Notes: a model not told the origin generated them from the sequence alone. Positions 1-11,736 are shown, numbered from the stretch's first letter. The stretch is DNA of 64,000 nt from Hedera helix (GCA_947179155.2 OX359276.1:45073953-45137952); one strand, 5' to 3'. A program made the numbers and translations.

Positions 1-207
1 AAAAATCATCATCAATCTTTATCATCTGAAACACCAGTGGTCATGATCATGTCAAACAACAGTTCTTCTTTACCTCTAACCAAAGAGAACTTTCACCACG
101 TGTCCTAAAAGATAGATAACAATTATATCACCTTTATCTTATCATATGGGTCCCAGGCTACATATATTCATAACAATAGGATTATGATGATTATAACAAA
201 TAGTAGT
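1..207 (-). mobile_element. Older LTR fragment, left piece, split by the solo LTR
   Basis: Read on the minus strand, this stretch matches the downstream part of the solo LTR at 208-3455 (roughly its 2600-2760 portion). Shared stretches include a match around CCAAAGAGAAC and CACCACGTG at about 80-105. Joined across the inserted solo LTR, it continues directly into 3461-4964, as the text around positions 180-207 and 3456-3500 shows. It is therefore the distal part of an older LTR of the same family, in minus orientation, cut in two by the later insertion. Its own outer end lies left of the window. Confidence 0.75.
203..207. repeat. Target-site duplication GTAGT, left copy
   Basis: GTAGT lies directly before the LTR start and again directly after its end at 3456-3460. 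This perfect 5-bp duplication is the expected signature of LTR-element integration and fixes the boundaries of the solo LTR. Confidence 0.85.
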
Positions 208-1141
208 TGTAAGACCCCGAATTTTATGAAATATAAAATTTAATTTTTCTTCATATATTTTTCTGAAACAGTAAGTGGTTAAATCGATAAAGTTAAAAGT
301 TAAGAATGTTATGTGCAAATTTTATTTTGTCGGGGAATATTCGGGCCGTACGACGGCGCCGAAATAACAAATTATTGGTGGACCCCACAACGGAATATTT
401 GTCGGATATAGAAAACGACAGAAGTAACCTTTTTAATAAAAATAGTCAACGGTGCTAACTGTTAAAATACCGGTGATAAAAGAATAGTAGCATACGGTAA
501 ATTATTGTATTTTTTGTAGCACACGGTACTCTACAGTAGTACACGGTATTGCACAGTGTCTCATATTATTGGTCTGATAATTGACACCGTAACTGTTGCG
601 CATCATTTCATCAATAATAGTCACTGTATAATATTTTATATTATCAATTCAATAATTGTTGTTACACAGTATTTTGCATTATCGATTCAATAATTATCAT
701 TACACTGTATTTTATATCATTGAGTCAATAATTGTTGCTGCACTGTTTTTAAAATTATTAAACCTAATAATTGTCACAGTAGCAAATATACTGTAATTTA
801 AATTATTAAATTAATAATAATCTGTAACGTGTTTATTACATTATTATTAAATTATTATTGTAGCACTATTTGATTTTATATGCAGGATCCATAGGAAGAA
901 AAAAAATAAAATAAAATAAATAAATGTAAAAAAAAAAATATATTAATTAATTATTATGTGAATAGTAACATGTGGACCCTATGTGGGGGCCACATGAATT
1001 GTAAATGAAATGTGTTTTTGCTGGAAAGTTTTCTGGTTGGTGAAGGAAGGAAGGAAAGGCAGCTACGCTGCTTTTGTAGAAAATTTAGGCTGGCGTGCAG
1101 CACACCAGCCACCTACCACTGCATAGTAATATTTTTTTTCC

Positions 1142-1149
1142 TATAAATA
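1142..1149 (+). promoter_or_regulatory. TATA box of the solo LTR
   Basis: TATAAATA follows TTTCC and precedes GCTTGCTC. The same box is present in the inverted older copy (3938-3945, minus strand), which supports it as the conserved LTR promoter. U3 would be about 0.95 kb and the transcribed R-U5 leader about 2.3 kb. Confidence 0.6.
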
Positions 1150-1859
1150 GCTTGCTCAGCTGAATAGAAAAATCACACCTAAAACATAAAATTTTTCTAT
1201 AAGAATTTTATGCGTTTTCTTTGAGAATAGTAAGGCTATTTTGAGAGTTTGAAAGCCAAAATGAGTGCAGAAAATTTTCAAGTAAGTCTTTTATTAAAGA
1301 GTAGTAATTTTATAAATTCCTATTTTTCACGATATTCACAAATCTTCCTTTAGAAGACTCTTCTTTAAGAAGATTCATTTTTAAAAGCTTTCTTTGGAAG
1401 ATTTATTTTGGAATATTATTTTAAAAACTATTTAAAAGTAGTTATTTTATACTACAAAAATTATGTTAAATATATATAATTTTAATAATTCATATTATAC
1501 GAGTTATCATACACCTTGAAATTTATATGTGGTAATTACTAATTTTATTAAAAATATATAGGTTGATCAACCTCATTTAAATCAATATCCAGTCACGTGT
1601 TAAGGTAAGGGATGTCATTTTCTTTCATGCTCTTAAACTTACTACTGTAAGGAATACCATTCATTTCAAACTCTTAAATTTACTGTGGTAAGGAATATTA
1701 TCTTCTTTCATATTCTAACTTACTTCGGTAAGGGGTATTATTCTTTTCATCACCATAAATGGATATTATTTTCTTTCTTACTTGAAGGGATTATCATTCT
1801 TTGATTCTCGAAAATAATATCGTTTCTTTCTTGTGCCATTTACTTCCATGTATTAAATT

Positions 1860-2115
1860 GTGGGAATAAACTTACGGTGCGGTTTACCGCCTGTTGGTGA
1901 ATAACCTTTTGTATTCATTCCTTATTAATCTTTGAGAATAACCTTACGGTGCGGATTATCGCCTGTTTGGTGAATAACTCTTCGTATTCAAATTGATGGG
2001 AATAACCTTACGGCGCGGATTATCGCATGTTTGGTGAATAACTCTTCGTATTCAAATTGATGGGAATAACTTTACGGCACGGATTACCGCCTATTGGTGA
2101 ATAACCCTTTTTATT
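1860..2115 (+). repeat. Tandem repeat inside the LTR, about 65-bp unit, four copies
   Basis: The units share GGAATAACCTTACGG, a TGCGGATTATCGCC-type core and GGTGAATAAC. The second and third copies are almost identical; the first and fourth are diverged. The shorter inverted LTR at 3461-4964 has no equivalent array, so the array was either expanded here or lost there. Confidence 0.8.
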
Positions 2116-3455
2116 TGTCTCGTGTGAAAATAATTTGTCTACACGAATTATCACATGACACTTTTATTCCATATTCGTAAGTGATATCATTTTCCTTTAT
2201 ACTCATAAGGGATACCATCTTTTTCATCTTCCATTATTCAAAATTACTATGGTAAGGGATATTAATTTCCTTCACCTTTTGTTAATCAAACCTGCTACGG
2301 TAAGGGATATTATTTTCTTTCATACACCTAAATCGAAACTTATTATGGAACTATTGCTTCTATAATTCCTGAAAATATTATATGTTCCATAATAGTTGAA
2401 TTTCATTATTTCAACTGAACCTTCCTATTTTCTGAACATTTCTATTGAACTGTAATCGTTATTCTGAACTGTGGATCTTGAATATCATTTTTAAATTTCA
2501 CTCCACATCATGTTGGCAATTTGGACATTATTTGAATCTGCACAAAGTAAACTTCCGATACTTATTGTTTATCCTGTTCTTCTGTTCATCATTTGTATCA
2601 CTGTTATTTGTATTAATCATCAAGAATCAAGCTGTTGTGAATATCTATGGCCGGGGGCACAGATGTGATATAATTATTGAACAGATGATAGGTTAAAGGC
2701 GATATACTAGATTAAAGGCGATACATCTGTTCGGTGTCTTTTATGGCACGTGGTGAATGTTCTCTTTGGCCCGTAGTGCAAAGATGAACTGTTGGTTGGT
2801 ATGATTATGACCAAAGGCTGAATCTGGTATAATCATGACCGTTGGTGTTATATTGAATGTCTTTGGCCCGTAGTGCAAAGATGAACTGTTGATCTGCATG
2901 ATTATGACCAGGAACTGTGAAGTTGTATTATCTTGACTAATGGTATTTCAGATGATAAAAGTTGATGATATTTTTACTAAAAAAAGAAGCGAGTGGACAT
3001 TATAGTCTGCATTATTCTTCTAATAGATTGCTCATTCCGCTGCTATTATTGATATGAACATTGTTTAAGAATTTAACTACAGTTTTTGATATAAACCTTG
3101 TAGTCTATTGTATTCAGAACTCAACTGTTGAAGACTAATGATAATTTATTCGTCATTATCTTAGTCATGATATTTCTTACTGGGCTATTTGAGCTCACCC
3201 CTTTCTTTTGTTCCATTGTTTTTCAACAGGAGATGAAAACGTAACAGGGTCTAGCCGGGGAATGGAGTGAGAGTATGAGGAATAGCTGTCGTAGTCTTCA
3301 CGTGTTGTAAAATAGTGTGGCAATAATAGTGAAGACTTAGTTGCGTATTATTATACACTGTATTGTTGTATGTTGTGCTTTGTTGTAATAATTTTGTTGT
3401 AGTCTTTTGACGACTCAAGTTTGGGCTGTGTGGGCTCAGATTTGGGGGCGTCACA

Positions 3456-4964
3456 GTAGTGATATAAATGATGAATAGAAGAAAGAAAAATATAGGATAA
3501 ACAATAGATATTAGAGGTTTACAAAGTTTGCTTTGTGCATATTCAAATAATATCCAAATTGTCAACATTATGTGGAGTCAAATTCAAGAATGATATTCAA
3601 GATTCATAGTTCAAATATAAAGGTTAAAATTTAATAGAAAGATTCAGGTAAATAGGAAGGTTCACGTGAAATGATATTAAATGAAGCGCAAACTATTAAG
3701 GAACATATAATCATTTCAGGAATTTTAACTGAATAATACTTACCATATTAAGTTTAAAAGTATGAAAAAAAATAATATCCCTTACCTTATCACGTGAAAA
3801 GAAACTGCTTTAAATGTAGTGGATCAACTTAAAAAATTCTACCAACACTTAGAGTAACCTTACTACACTCAGAGTATACTCACAATATATCAGTAGGAAA
3901 AAGAAAGGTATGTGTTTAGTTGCTCACCCGAGCAATCTATTTATAGATAAACTAAGGCATACAGAGTCTGACAATTTTGTAGGAGGCGCATACTTGGTTT
4001 GACAAAAAGAAAAAGAAAACGCGTGTGCTGTCAGTGGCACCCCATATTTGAAATGGGAGGATGAGAATTTGAACACGGTAATTCATTCATCTGAATGAAT
4101 TTTCCAAATAAAAATAAAACTTATATATTATATTATTTTACAATAAAACAAATAACTTTATTATATTATAACAATAATTTTATTATTGTTAGATAACTTT
4201 TCTCATCCATTCTTTATTTCCTTTCCACGTGATTCAACTTCTTCCACCATAATAATTATTATTAATTTTTAAAAGTTTGTCTTGTTTTATAATTATTATC
4301 AAAATATCAACTATCAATATAATACAATAATTAAGAAAATGTTAAAACAGTGATAACAATAATTCAAAAGAGCAATGAAATAACATATTATAGTGATAAT
4401 TATTAGTTTAATACAATGCATGAGCTACTGTAACAATTATTGGTTCAATAATTTAAAATACCGTGCAATAGCAATTATTGATTCAATAATGTAAAATACT
4501 CTGTAACAACAATTATTGATAAATATTGTGCAATAGCTACTTTATCATATCAATAATATGAGACACTGTGCAATACTGTATGCTACTGTAGAATACCGTG
4601 TGCTACAGTAAAATACCATAAAATACCATATGTTACTATTCTTTTATCACCGGGTATTTTGACAGTTAAAAATGATAGTACCGTTGATTATTTTTATTTA
4701 AAAATATTATTTCTGTCGTTTTTTATATCCGACAATATTTCGATGTGGGGTACACTAATTATTGATTATTTCGGCGCCGTCGTACGGATCGAATATTCCC
4801 CGATAGAATGAATATTTTTCGACAATTCGAATATTGTTCGACCTAATAAAATTTGCATATAACATTCTTAACTTAATTTTTTGTCAATTTAACCACTTAC
4901 TATTTCAGAAAAATATATATGAAGAAAAATTAAATTTGTATTTCATAAAAGTCAGTGCCTTACA
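3456..4964 (-). mobile_element. Older LTR fragment, right piece, minus orientation
   Basis: The reverse complement begins TGTAAGGCACTG at 4964 and follows the solo LTR from its first base to about position 2605. It shares the CGTACGACGGCGCCGAAATA block (solo LTR about 348-367; here about 4770-4790) and the repeated TATTGCACAGTGTCTCATAT block. It is shorter than the matching 2.4 kb of the solo LTR, so it has internal deletions. A TATAAATA box lies at 3938-3945 on the minus strand. Together with 1-207 it forms one older LTR. Its start at 4964 abuts FAR1-like coding sequence, so it inserted into that gene. Confidence 0.8.
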
Positions 4965-6848
4965 CTTGTAATGCAAAACTTTGTGTTATGAAGTCAAAAT
5001 CGAACGCATATGTGGTGAGTGTATTTGTTGAGGGCCATAGTCACCCGTTGTCAACCCCTCGAATAACTAATCTTTTGAGATCTCATCGCAATGTTTCGAG
5101 TGCCCAGAAATGTTTGTCTCAACAACTTAGTCTGGTAAATATACCGCCTCATCAACAATTCAATTTTTTTGGAGTCCAAGCTAGGGGGGTTGAAAATATT
5201 GGTTGTATACAACAGGATTTATATAACTATGAAAGAGACAGGTGTAATAAATGAAGGGGCATGATGGGAAAATGTTGTATGAATATTTACAATTAAAACA
5301 CGAAAAGAATCCTTCATTCACATTCAAAATTGAGGTTAATGGTGAACAAATGATTACTCATTGTTTTTGGGTTGATGCAACATCTAGACGAGATTACAAG
5401 TTTTATGATGATATAGTAGTCTTTGATAAAACATATACCAATCGATATGGATTGATATTTGCACCACTGATGGGTGTTAATAATCATGGCCAGACTATTA
5501 TCTTTGCTTATGCATTTTTAAGTGATGAGATTATAGATTTTTTTTGTATGGCTATTCAACCAATTTTTGAAAGTTAGGCCAGAAAATGCCCCTAAAATAA
5601 TTATTATTGATCAGGACCCAGCAATGACAAATGCAATTTCCCAAACTCTTTCAAGTACTTTTCATAGGTATTGTAGTTAGCACATATTAACAAAGTTTTC
5701 TGAGAAGATGGATTCATTGAAATATAGTGCTTACTATAAGGAAATTTCTAATTGCATGTGAAAATTAGAGACTGAGGAAGAATTTGACTCAATTTGGATG
5801 GTAGTGGGTTAAGTGACAACAAATGGTTACAGTCACTGTACTCTATTCTTTTAAGGTGGGTGCCTACATATGTGAACCACGTTTTTTCTACTGACATGTC
5901 AAGTAGTCAATGAGCATAAAGTTTCCATTCATTCTTCAAGAAATTTGTTTCTAAAAAAAATCATTAGTGGATTTTATGGTTCAATTTAATAGGGGACTAG
6001 CACGCTAACGTCATGAAGTATTGATTGTCGATAATAAAGACATGACTAAGAAGCCTAAATTAAAAAAATTTCATGATATTTTGTTGCAAACGGTTAATAT
6101 TTACACATATGAAATGTTCTATTTTTCTCAAAATGAGTTATTGGAGAGTTTCAAATATAAATTTAATCTTGTGGGTGACTCAAACAGTCAATGTGTGTAT
6201 AAGATTCGAAGAAAAGGTTGTGAGAATTATAGAGGTAGATAAATTATTTATGAAAAGGGTTTGGATTTTGCTTCACGCATATGCAAAAAATTTGAAAGCT
6301 CAAGAATTCCATGCAAACACATTTTAGTATATTTGCACAAATATTATGATTTTGATTCCTTACCAAATGAATACATTTTGATGAGATGGACAAAATCAGC
6401 AAAATCTGATATAGTTATAGTTGATTGTGGCATGGAGATAGTTGATGACAAATCATATCTCTTGGAGCAGAGTAGATTGCTTCAGTGCTATTTGAATGTA
6501 ATTGATAAAGCCCTCTCCAGTGCCGAAGCAAAAAAAGTTTTGATTGATGCTTTAGATAGTGCACTAGAGAAAATCAATTTAATGGTTGGTTTTAGTACAA
6601 GTGGGGTGAAAACTAATCAAATAATTGCTTCTAGTAGTGTACTAGAGAACATGGATGGTAATTATGAACATAGTTATTATGAACCGAGTCAAGTGAGTGC
6701 AAAAGAATGTGGCAAAAGGATTGGGGGGGGGGGGGGGGAATCCACTAGCAAAGGCAAAAAATTCTAAAGTGAGATGTTGTAATGGATGTGACAAAGTTGG
6801 ACAAGCACATGATAAAAGAAACTGTCCAATGCTTACAAATCGGTAAGA
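4965..6848 (+). pseudogene. FAR1-related / MULE-transposase-like pseudogene, 5' truncated
   Basis: Homology runs through several frames. At 4965-5252 there is a FAR1 DNA-binding domain tail (CNAKLCVMKS, GHSHPLSTPRITNLLRSHRN, NYERDR). At 5251-5560 follows the start of the MULE transposase domain (KGHDGKMLYEYLQ, FWVDATSRRDYKF, VVFDKTY with its first Asp, GVNNHGQTI). At 5555-5675 come PENAPK and IDQDPAMTNAISQT with the second Asp. At 6240-6420 a SWIM zinc finger appears (CKKFESSRIPCKHILVYL), then a zinc-knuckle-like tail at 6770-6845 (CNGCDKVGQAHDKRNCP) ending before a GTAAGA donor-like site. Frames shift near 5250 and 5555, several stops occur at 5680-6010, and the middle is badly decayed. FAR1/FRS proteins are transposase-derived transcription factors; this copy could be a dead FRS gene or a dead MULE. 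The N-terminal part would lie left of the window, separated by the LTR. Confidence 0.85.
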
Positions 6849-7620
6849 AATTATCATTTATTTTATTTAAATTATCGTATATTTTTTTACTTTAAGTTGG
6901 TAAAGATTATGGTAATGATGCAAGGCTTAACAAATGAAAATCATTCATGTCGATCAAACGATGGTAATGACCATTCTAGTGATGCAAGTCCTAATAATGA
7001 AAATTATTCATCCACTGGTAATTTAATTCCACATTTCTTTTCTTTTTTGGTGCAAAACTCTATATTTTTAGTACTTGACTTATACATATATATTGACAGG
7101 TATATCATTTTGAGTGCAAATTATGAAATTATTGAAGGTGCTAATACTATTATAAGTTTGGACATCCAATCTGCTATATGTTATTTAAAAAAAATTGTGT
7201 TTTGAGGACATCTTTGAATTCAATGTTAGTTAAACTTATTGTATTATTTTTATTTTTAAAGACATGTTGTGGTGAATGCTAATCCTTTATGGTTTGTTGT
7301 TGTATTAAATAGGAAGATTTCTTCTTTTTTTAGTGAATTTAAAATTAGTAAAATGTATAAAAGATGGATGGTAAAAAACCCCAATTACAAGTGGTTTAGA
7401 TAAATGGGTGGTAGAATAAGGAAAAGATAAAATTGAAAGGAAATGATTCTCTCTCTATTCTTATTAATTAAGAGAGAAATATGTGGGGCCCATACCAAAC
7501 ATGCAGGCACACACAACAAGTCAAAGTAATCTGGTATAGAATAAAGATTGTTCAACCAAATAACAGCTACCACGTAGGAAAAAAAATTCACCCGCATGTG
7601 AAGGGGGCTATGTGCGCGCA
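6849..7620. other. Decayed tail of the FAR1-like region, no gene recognised
   Basis: This is AT-rich sequence with short open stretches (such as 6897-7205), likely introns and 3' exons of the FAR1-like relic, with repeated AATGA/GATGCAAG phrases around 6910-6990. I recognise no protein motif in it. Confidence 0.35.
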
Positions 7621-7621
7621 C

Positions 7622-7696
<75 letters not shown>
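7616..7696. repeat. Compound microsatellite (CA)n(TA)n(GA)n
   Basis: A run of CA repeats is followed directly by TA repeats and then by GA repeats to about 7694. Short open frames across it are artefacts of the repeat. Confidence 0.95.
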
Positions 7697-7697
<1 letters not shown>

Positions 7698-7932
7698 CAA
7701 AGAGCACAAACCATCAAATACCTATATCAACCTATAAACATGAAGGCTAAAACTATCTTGGTTAGGTCATAAAAATTTGGTACGTTAAAGACATCTATAG
7801 CCAAGTTACACATAAAGTCTAAAATAGCAATCACCTCCAATATAATGGAATGGGAGGGGCAACATCAAAGATCCCAATCTAACCCTCGTATGTTTCTAAA
7901 TATTTACACATGAAATGCACTTGATCTAGAGA
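7697..7932. other. Unassigned spacer
   Basis: About 240 bp between the microsatellite and the solo LTR. It has somewhat higher GC than its neighbours and no open frame or motif that I recognise on either strand. Confidence 0.3.
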
Positions 7933-7937
7933 GGTTG

Positions 7938-9564
7938 TGGGATGCTGTCGCATGCACCCAAAAATAAAATTTTACTTTTGAAAAATATTAATGTAGTAGT
8001 GTAAGTAAGAGTCGAACCCACAGAGAATGATTGACTTATTTTTATGCAATGTAAACTAGATTTGGGGGTTTTGAACTAATTATAATTAACTAATTAAAAT
8101 TCAAACAAATAAAACTAAATAATAAATAATAAAGATGAGAAAAATCAATTAAAACAAACTTCAGTTCCTTAGTTCAGTATCCTCTTCTTTTAATCAACAA
8201 ATTAATCAAGTTATTATTATCTTTTCCTTCAATTGAAATTAATAATCCTAGATAACCGACAATCGCCAAGCTACCCGAAATTCTCCTTAAATTATAAATC
8301 TAATGCAGCAATCGCTCACAAAAGACCCTAACTATCATACAACCTAGAACTATCAGTCTAGATTTAATATAACAGTTGCATTAAAAAAATTAGAGAATTA
8401 GATTATTCCAAGCAACAATCATAACATCGCAGATTATTTAACTTGCCATCTTGATAATCATAATAATATTCAAAAGTGTGTCCACAATCAAATATTATTA
8501 ATTGTTACTTATGATAAGATAAAATATCGTTTGCTTAATATAAAGTCTTAATCTAGCAAATGATAAATTATTGATTAACCTAACAGTCCCTTATCAAATT
8601 AATCAAGCAAATATCATAAAACAATTAAAACAGATTATTAAGAATAAATCTCATGCATGAACGAATAGATTATAAAACTCAATTAAAACATCAATTAAAA
8701 ATAAGGTTCAACATCCCTTTAGAACTGAAAATGAAAACTTAGTCTGACATCCTTTAAAATAATCTCTACTAGTTGACAAGCTCTCTCCAAGAAACTAGAA
8801 GAAAGATCTCCCAAAAACTTATATTGACCCTCTATTTATAGGCTTCTAACTTATCCAAACCCTAATAGGATTTACAATTAAAAAAAAAAAAATTAAAATA
8901 ATTATTATCCTAACCCTAGTTGGAATTAAAATCTAATTTGGAATCAAAAAGTAGTTAAATCCCGAAATAATCCTGTTTTGGACAAATTCCGCGCAACCAA
9001 ACAGGGCCTTAATCGGGTCAACGCCAATAACGCGCTTGCTGACGTCAGCATGACCGCCGCCTAAGACGCGGATTGCGTGGAAGATTTCTTCAATTACCGC
9101 TTGGCCAAACGACGTCGTTTCTATTATGCACCCGTTTCCTTGCATGCAATGTGCGGTCGTCCTCTTTCCATTTAATTACGATTTTGCCACCGCGCTGCTT
9201 AATTACCAAAATGCCATCAGCCTTTTCTAGAATTTACAAATTTCCCGCCCCCCCCCAAGCTTATTTTTCCTACAAAATAAAATATTAAATAATTAAAAAT
9301 AAATAAAAATAATATAAAAATACTAAAAATCGTAAAAACACATAATAATAAATAAAACTCCTAAAATACTAAAAATAAATAAAAACAGATAAATAAAAAG
9401 AAATATAAAAATACTATAAAATTACCTAAATTAACATAAATTAACTAAAATCCTATAAAACCTATTAAAACCAAAATAAGCTAAATAATTAAACATTTAA
9501 GCACACAATAAATATAAAAAATAAGTATTAGGGAATAAAAATATCGTATAATTTAACCCAATCA
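7938..9564 (-). mobile_element. Solo LTR, 1627 bp, with perfect target duplication
   Basis: The plus-strand ends are TGGGATGCTGTCGC at the left and TTAACCCAATCA at the right, and GGTTG flanks both sides (7933-7937 and 9565-9569). A TATAAATA box on the minus strand (8833-8840) gives the probable orientation, so the LTR reads TGATTGGGTTAA to GACAGCATCCCA. No coding region, PBS or PPT is attached, so it is a solo LTR. A GC-richer stretch at about 8960-9180 lies upstream of the TATA box and could be the U3 regulatory part. The superfamily cannot be decided without the internal region. Confidence 0.8.
8833..8840 (-). promoter_or_regulatory. TATA box of the solo LTR at 7938-9564
   Basis: On the minus strand the site reads TATAAATA, preceded by AAGCC and followed by GAGGG, inside an otherwise AT-rich leader. 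It supports a minus orientation for the LTR. Confidence 0.5.
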
Positions 9565-9569
9565 GGTTG

Positions 9570-10172
9570 TCTTAATTACACTACCTAGGGACTAGGATCA
9601 ACTAATCCCATTTTATGAACTTAATCAGAAGAAAGTTTTATACCAAACGCTGCTAAACTTCAAACTGAGATCTCAATGACTATACATACCTTTAAGCTTC
9701 CATCACTGAAATTAACCTCATACCAATCTTTCTCTTGCCTCATTACCAATAAATGAAACAGCTTCTTGACATTATTGATTAAATAAAATCATCAACTCCC
9801 TCAAATGCCCTGGTGTGGGATGATATCACCAAAGAATCACAATTTTGTGCACATGTACCTCATGTGCAAGGCATCAAGAATCATTGTCGCTCCACCAAGT
9901 TCTATCAACATTTTCAAGTGGTATCCATATGTCAGAACAAACAGTAGACTACAAATATATAGCTGCACCACAAATAAAACTATATTACGTCTCTAAAATT
10001 GTAAGACTAAGGCAGTTTATGCAAATGATGGGAAAACCTTCGGTAGCATAAAAAATATGCAAACTGGGCAGAATATGAGGCATTTAACTAAACGTAGCAT
10101 AGGACTCATAATATCAACCAAACAAATTAGAAAAGAATTTTTTTTAAAAAAAATAGAAAAAAGAGTAAAATT
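9570..10172 (-). other. Unassigned region with a possible exon relic
   Basis: The minus strand at about 9830-9920 reads through LKMLIELGGATMILDALHMRYMCTKL before a stop, which looks like real protein sequence (possibly a helical-repeat fragment). I cannot assign a family. The rest is AT-rich with no motif. It could be a relic of a gene broken up by the neighbouring elements. Confidence 0.25.
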
Positions 10173-11471
10173 CAAAAAAACATATGTGGTTTGTACTAAT
10201 TCTTAAGTCACCACCTATGGTTCAGAAACTATCGATCCACCACATGTGGTCCAGAAACTATCGAGCCACCACCTATAATTTCAAATCCATTTTTATAACG
10301 GCAACTGTTAACGATTTTGGTCTAACATCGTTAATTTTGGGGGATAAAGGCTCCTCTACCCCTCCTATTTTATTTCATTCAATAACATTTTATTCTTCTT
10401 CTTTTTTTAATTTCTTTTAACATTTCGAATAAAAAAAAATATATACAAAATTATTAAGCATTAAACAAAATTAATGTTAAAACTAAATTAAATATAAAAA
10501 AATAAATAATAAAAAAATAGTGAACAAAATTTTCAACCATACATTTAGCAAAAAATAAAGTCAATCTTACTACATTAAGTTAACATATAATGAGGTAGTA
10601 CTGTAAACACTTTTAAAAAGAAAAAATTTCATACCCATCACTGTTAGCAGGAGAGTGTGAGAGAGATTGTACTGTAAACAATTTTAAAAGAAAGTTCATA
10701 CCCAAAATTCATACATTTCGCAGTTTTCAAGCTTGGTGGGTCGTCTCCATCCGCAGCCTTTTGGTTTCATCAACTTTCTGATCTTCAAGCTAAGGTTCAG
10801 TACTTTTGATTTAAGCTTGGTGGGTCGTCTCCATCCATAGATTTCAACCCCTGCAGCTTCATCATAAACTGCGACACCATAGCACTCTCCTCCCCTTGTT
10901 TCAACAACCCAATCTTAGGGTCTTTAGCAGAATGCGCCCAATACAGCCTCTCGATGATCGTGCCCTTAATGATTTGGTGGTTAGGTTTGTTTTAAGGTTT
11001 AGGATATTATTTTTTGGAATTGTATGTGTTTTTGTTTATTGAGTAATTGAATGTTTAAGGCTGACAAGCCCGCTTTTATGAAGTTTAATGGAATTTAGAT
11101 GTGCTTGAAATCATGGAATTTGGATTGGATTTATATAAAATGTGGTCGCAGTTCAATCTGTGGTAGCAAATTTCATAATTTCTTAATGTAAGAGGAGGAA
11201 AATTTCTATCATTTCTTAATCTAAGGAAGCTATTGGTGGTGCAATGGAGGTGGGATTCTTGTTTGTTTTTTCTGGGTTTTATGTGTTTTCTGGTAGAAGA
11301 ATCATTGGGGTTATGCTTCTCGCTTGTTGGCGAGTAGAATCCACTTATTGTTAAAATGGACGAAAATGAGGTAACTTGAAAATAAATGTGAAACCATATG
11401 TGATGAACGGATAGTTTTCCGACCACAAGTGAGGACTTAAGAATTTGTGTAAACCACACACGTGGTTTTTT
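10173..11471. mobile_element. TIR element with long inverted ends (MULE-like), possible gene capture
   Basis: The left end (10173-10300) and the reverse complement of the right end (about 11340-11471) match over roughly 100-130 bp. Shared features are an ATGTGGTTT start, the phrase AATTCTTAAGTC, and a second internal ATGTGGT repeat. Long TIRs with internal sub-repeats are typical of Mutator-like elements. I find no transposase inside and no clean 9-bp target duplication. The interior holds a protein-like segment on the minus strand at about 10800-10985, so the element may be Pack-MULE-like. Confidence 0.6.
10799..10988 (-). pseudogene. Captured gene-like fragment inside the TIR element
   Basis: The minus strand is open for about 60 codons after a TAA at about 10993. 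It contains IIERLYWAHSAKDPKIGLL, then KQGEESAMVSQFMMKLQGLK and an acidic end. There is no start codon at its beginning and the amino-acid mix is protein-like, so I read it as an exon fragment. The family is not recognised. The segment AAGCTTGGTGGGTCGTCTCC at its end occurs again about 84 bp to the left (10730 and 10814), so the fragment's tail is partly duplicated. In one frame both copies end METTHQA followed by a stop. Confidence 0.4.
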
Positions 11472-11562
11472 GAAAACTCATCAAAGGAGCTAGGCACTCG
11501 TGATAACGAAATCCAAGCAGCATAGAAAACAAAAAACATATAAATTACACGTGATAACAAAA

Positions 11563-11736
11563 GGATAAGTTTACAGACACAATAATCGGACACAACATTC
11601 GAACACTACACTTATCCACATCATTAAATGGTGTTGTGTGATATTAAAATTCATGTCACATAACATCATTTAATAATGTGAATGAGTGTAATGTTCGAAT
11701 ATTGTATCCAATTTATTGTGTAAGTAAACTTATACA
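11563..11736. mobile_element. Hairpin (foldback) MITE, about 170 bp
   Basis: The two halves are inverted copies along most of their length: ATAAGTTTACAGACACAATA at the left against ATAAGTTTACTTACACAATA read from the right. The match continues through the CATTCGAACACTACAC/TATTCGAACATTACAC region and the CATTAAATG centre. There is no coding capacity. A near repeat (AATCCAAGCAGCA) lies on both sides, at about 11511 and 11744. Confidence 0.75.

Larger units (their letters stand above)
208..3455 (+). mobile_element. Solo LTR (Ty3/gypsy chromovirus-like), 3248 bp
   Basis: It begins TGTAAGACCCCGAATTTTA and ends GGGGGCGTCACA, so it has TG...CA ends, and it is flanked by perfect GTAGT duplications. 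No PBS, PPT or coding region adjoins it, so it is a solo LTR, presumably left by LTR-LTR recombination. A TATAAATA box lies at 1142-1149 with a long presumed leader behind it. The leader contains two tandem arrays: a unit of about 65 bp around GGAATAACCTTACGG (four copies, about 1860-2115), and about 50-bp units around GGTAAGGGATAT (about 1600-1790 and 2170-2340). The ends resemble those of the LTR at 54700-58299 read on its own strand (TGTAATGACC... and ...GGTCGTCACA). That suggests the same broad chromovirus group; this is inferred, not shown by coding sequence. Confidence 0.85.

Noticed and set aside
1860..2115. Repeated 65-bp units that could be taken for an array of regulatory operators
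   Set aside because: They lie inside an LTR leader and are absent from its sister copy; plain tandem duplication is enough.
2445..2696. 83-codon frame on the plus strand
   Set aside because: It lies within the solo LTR leader, is AT-rich, has no motif, and is not preserved in the inverted sister copy.
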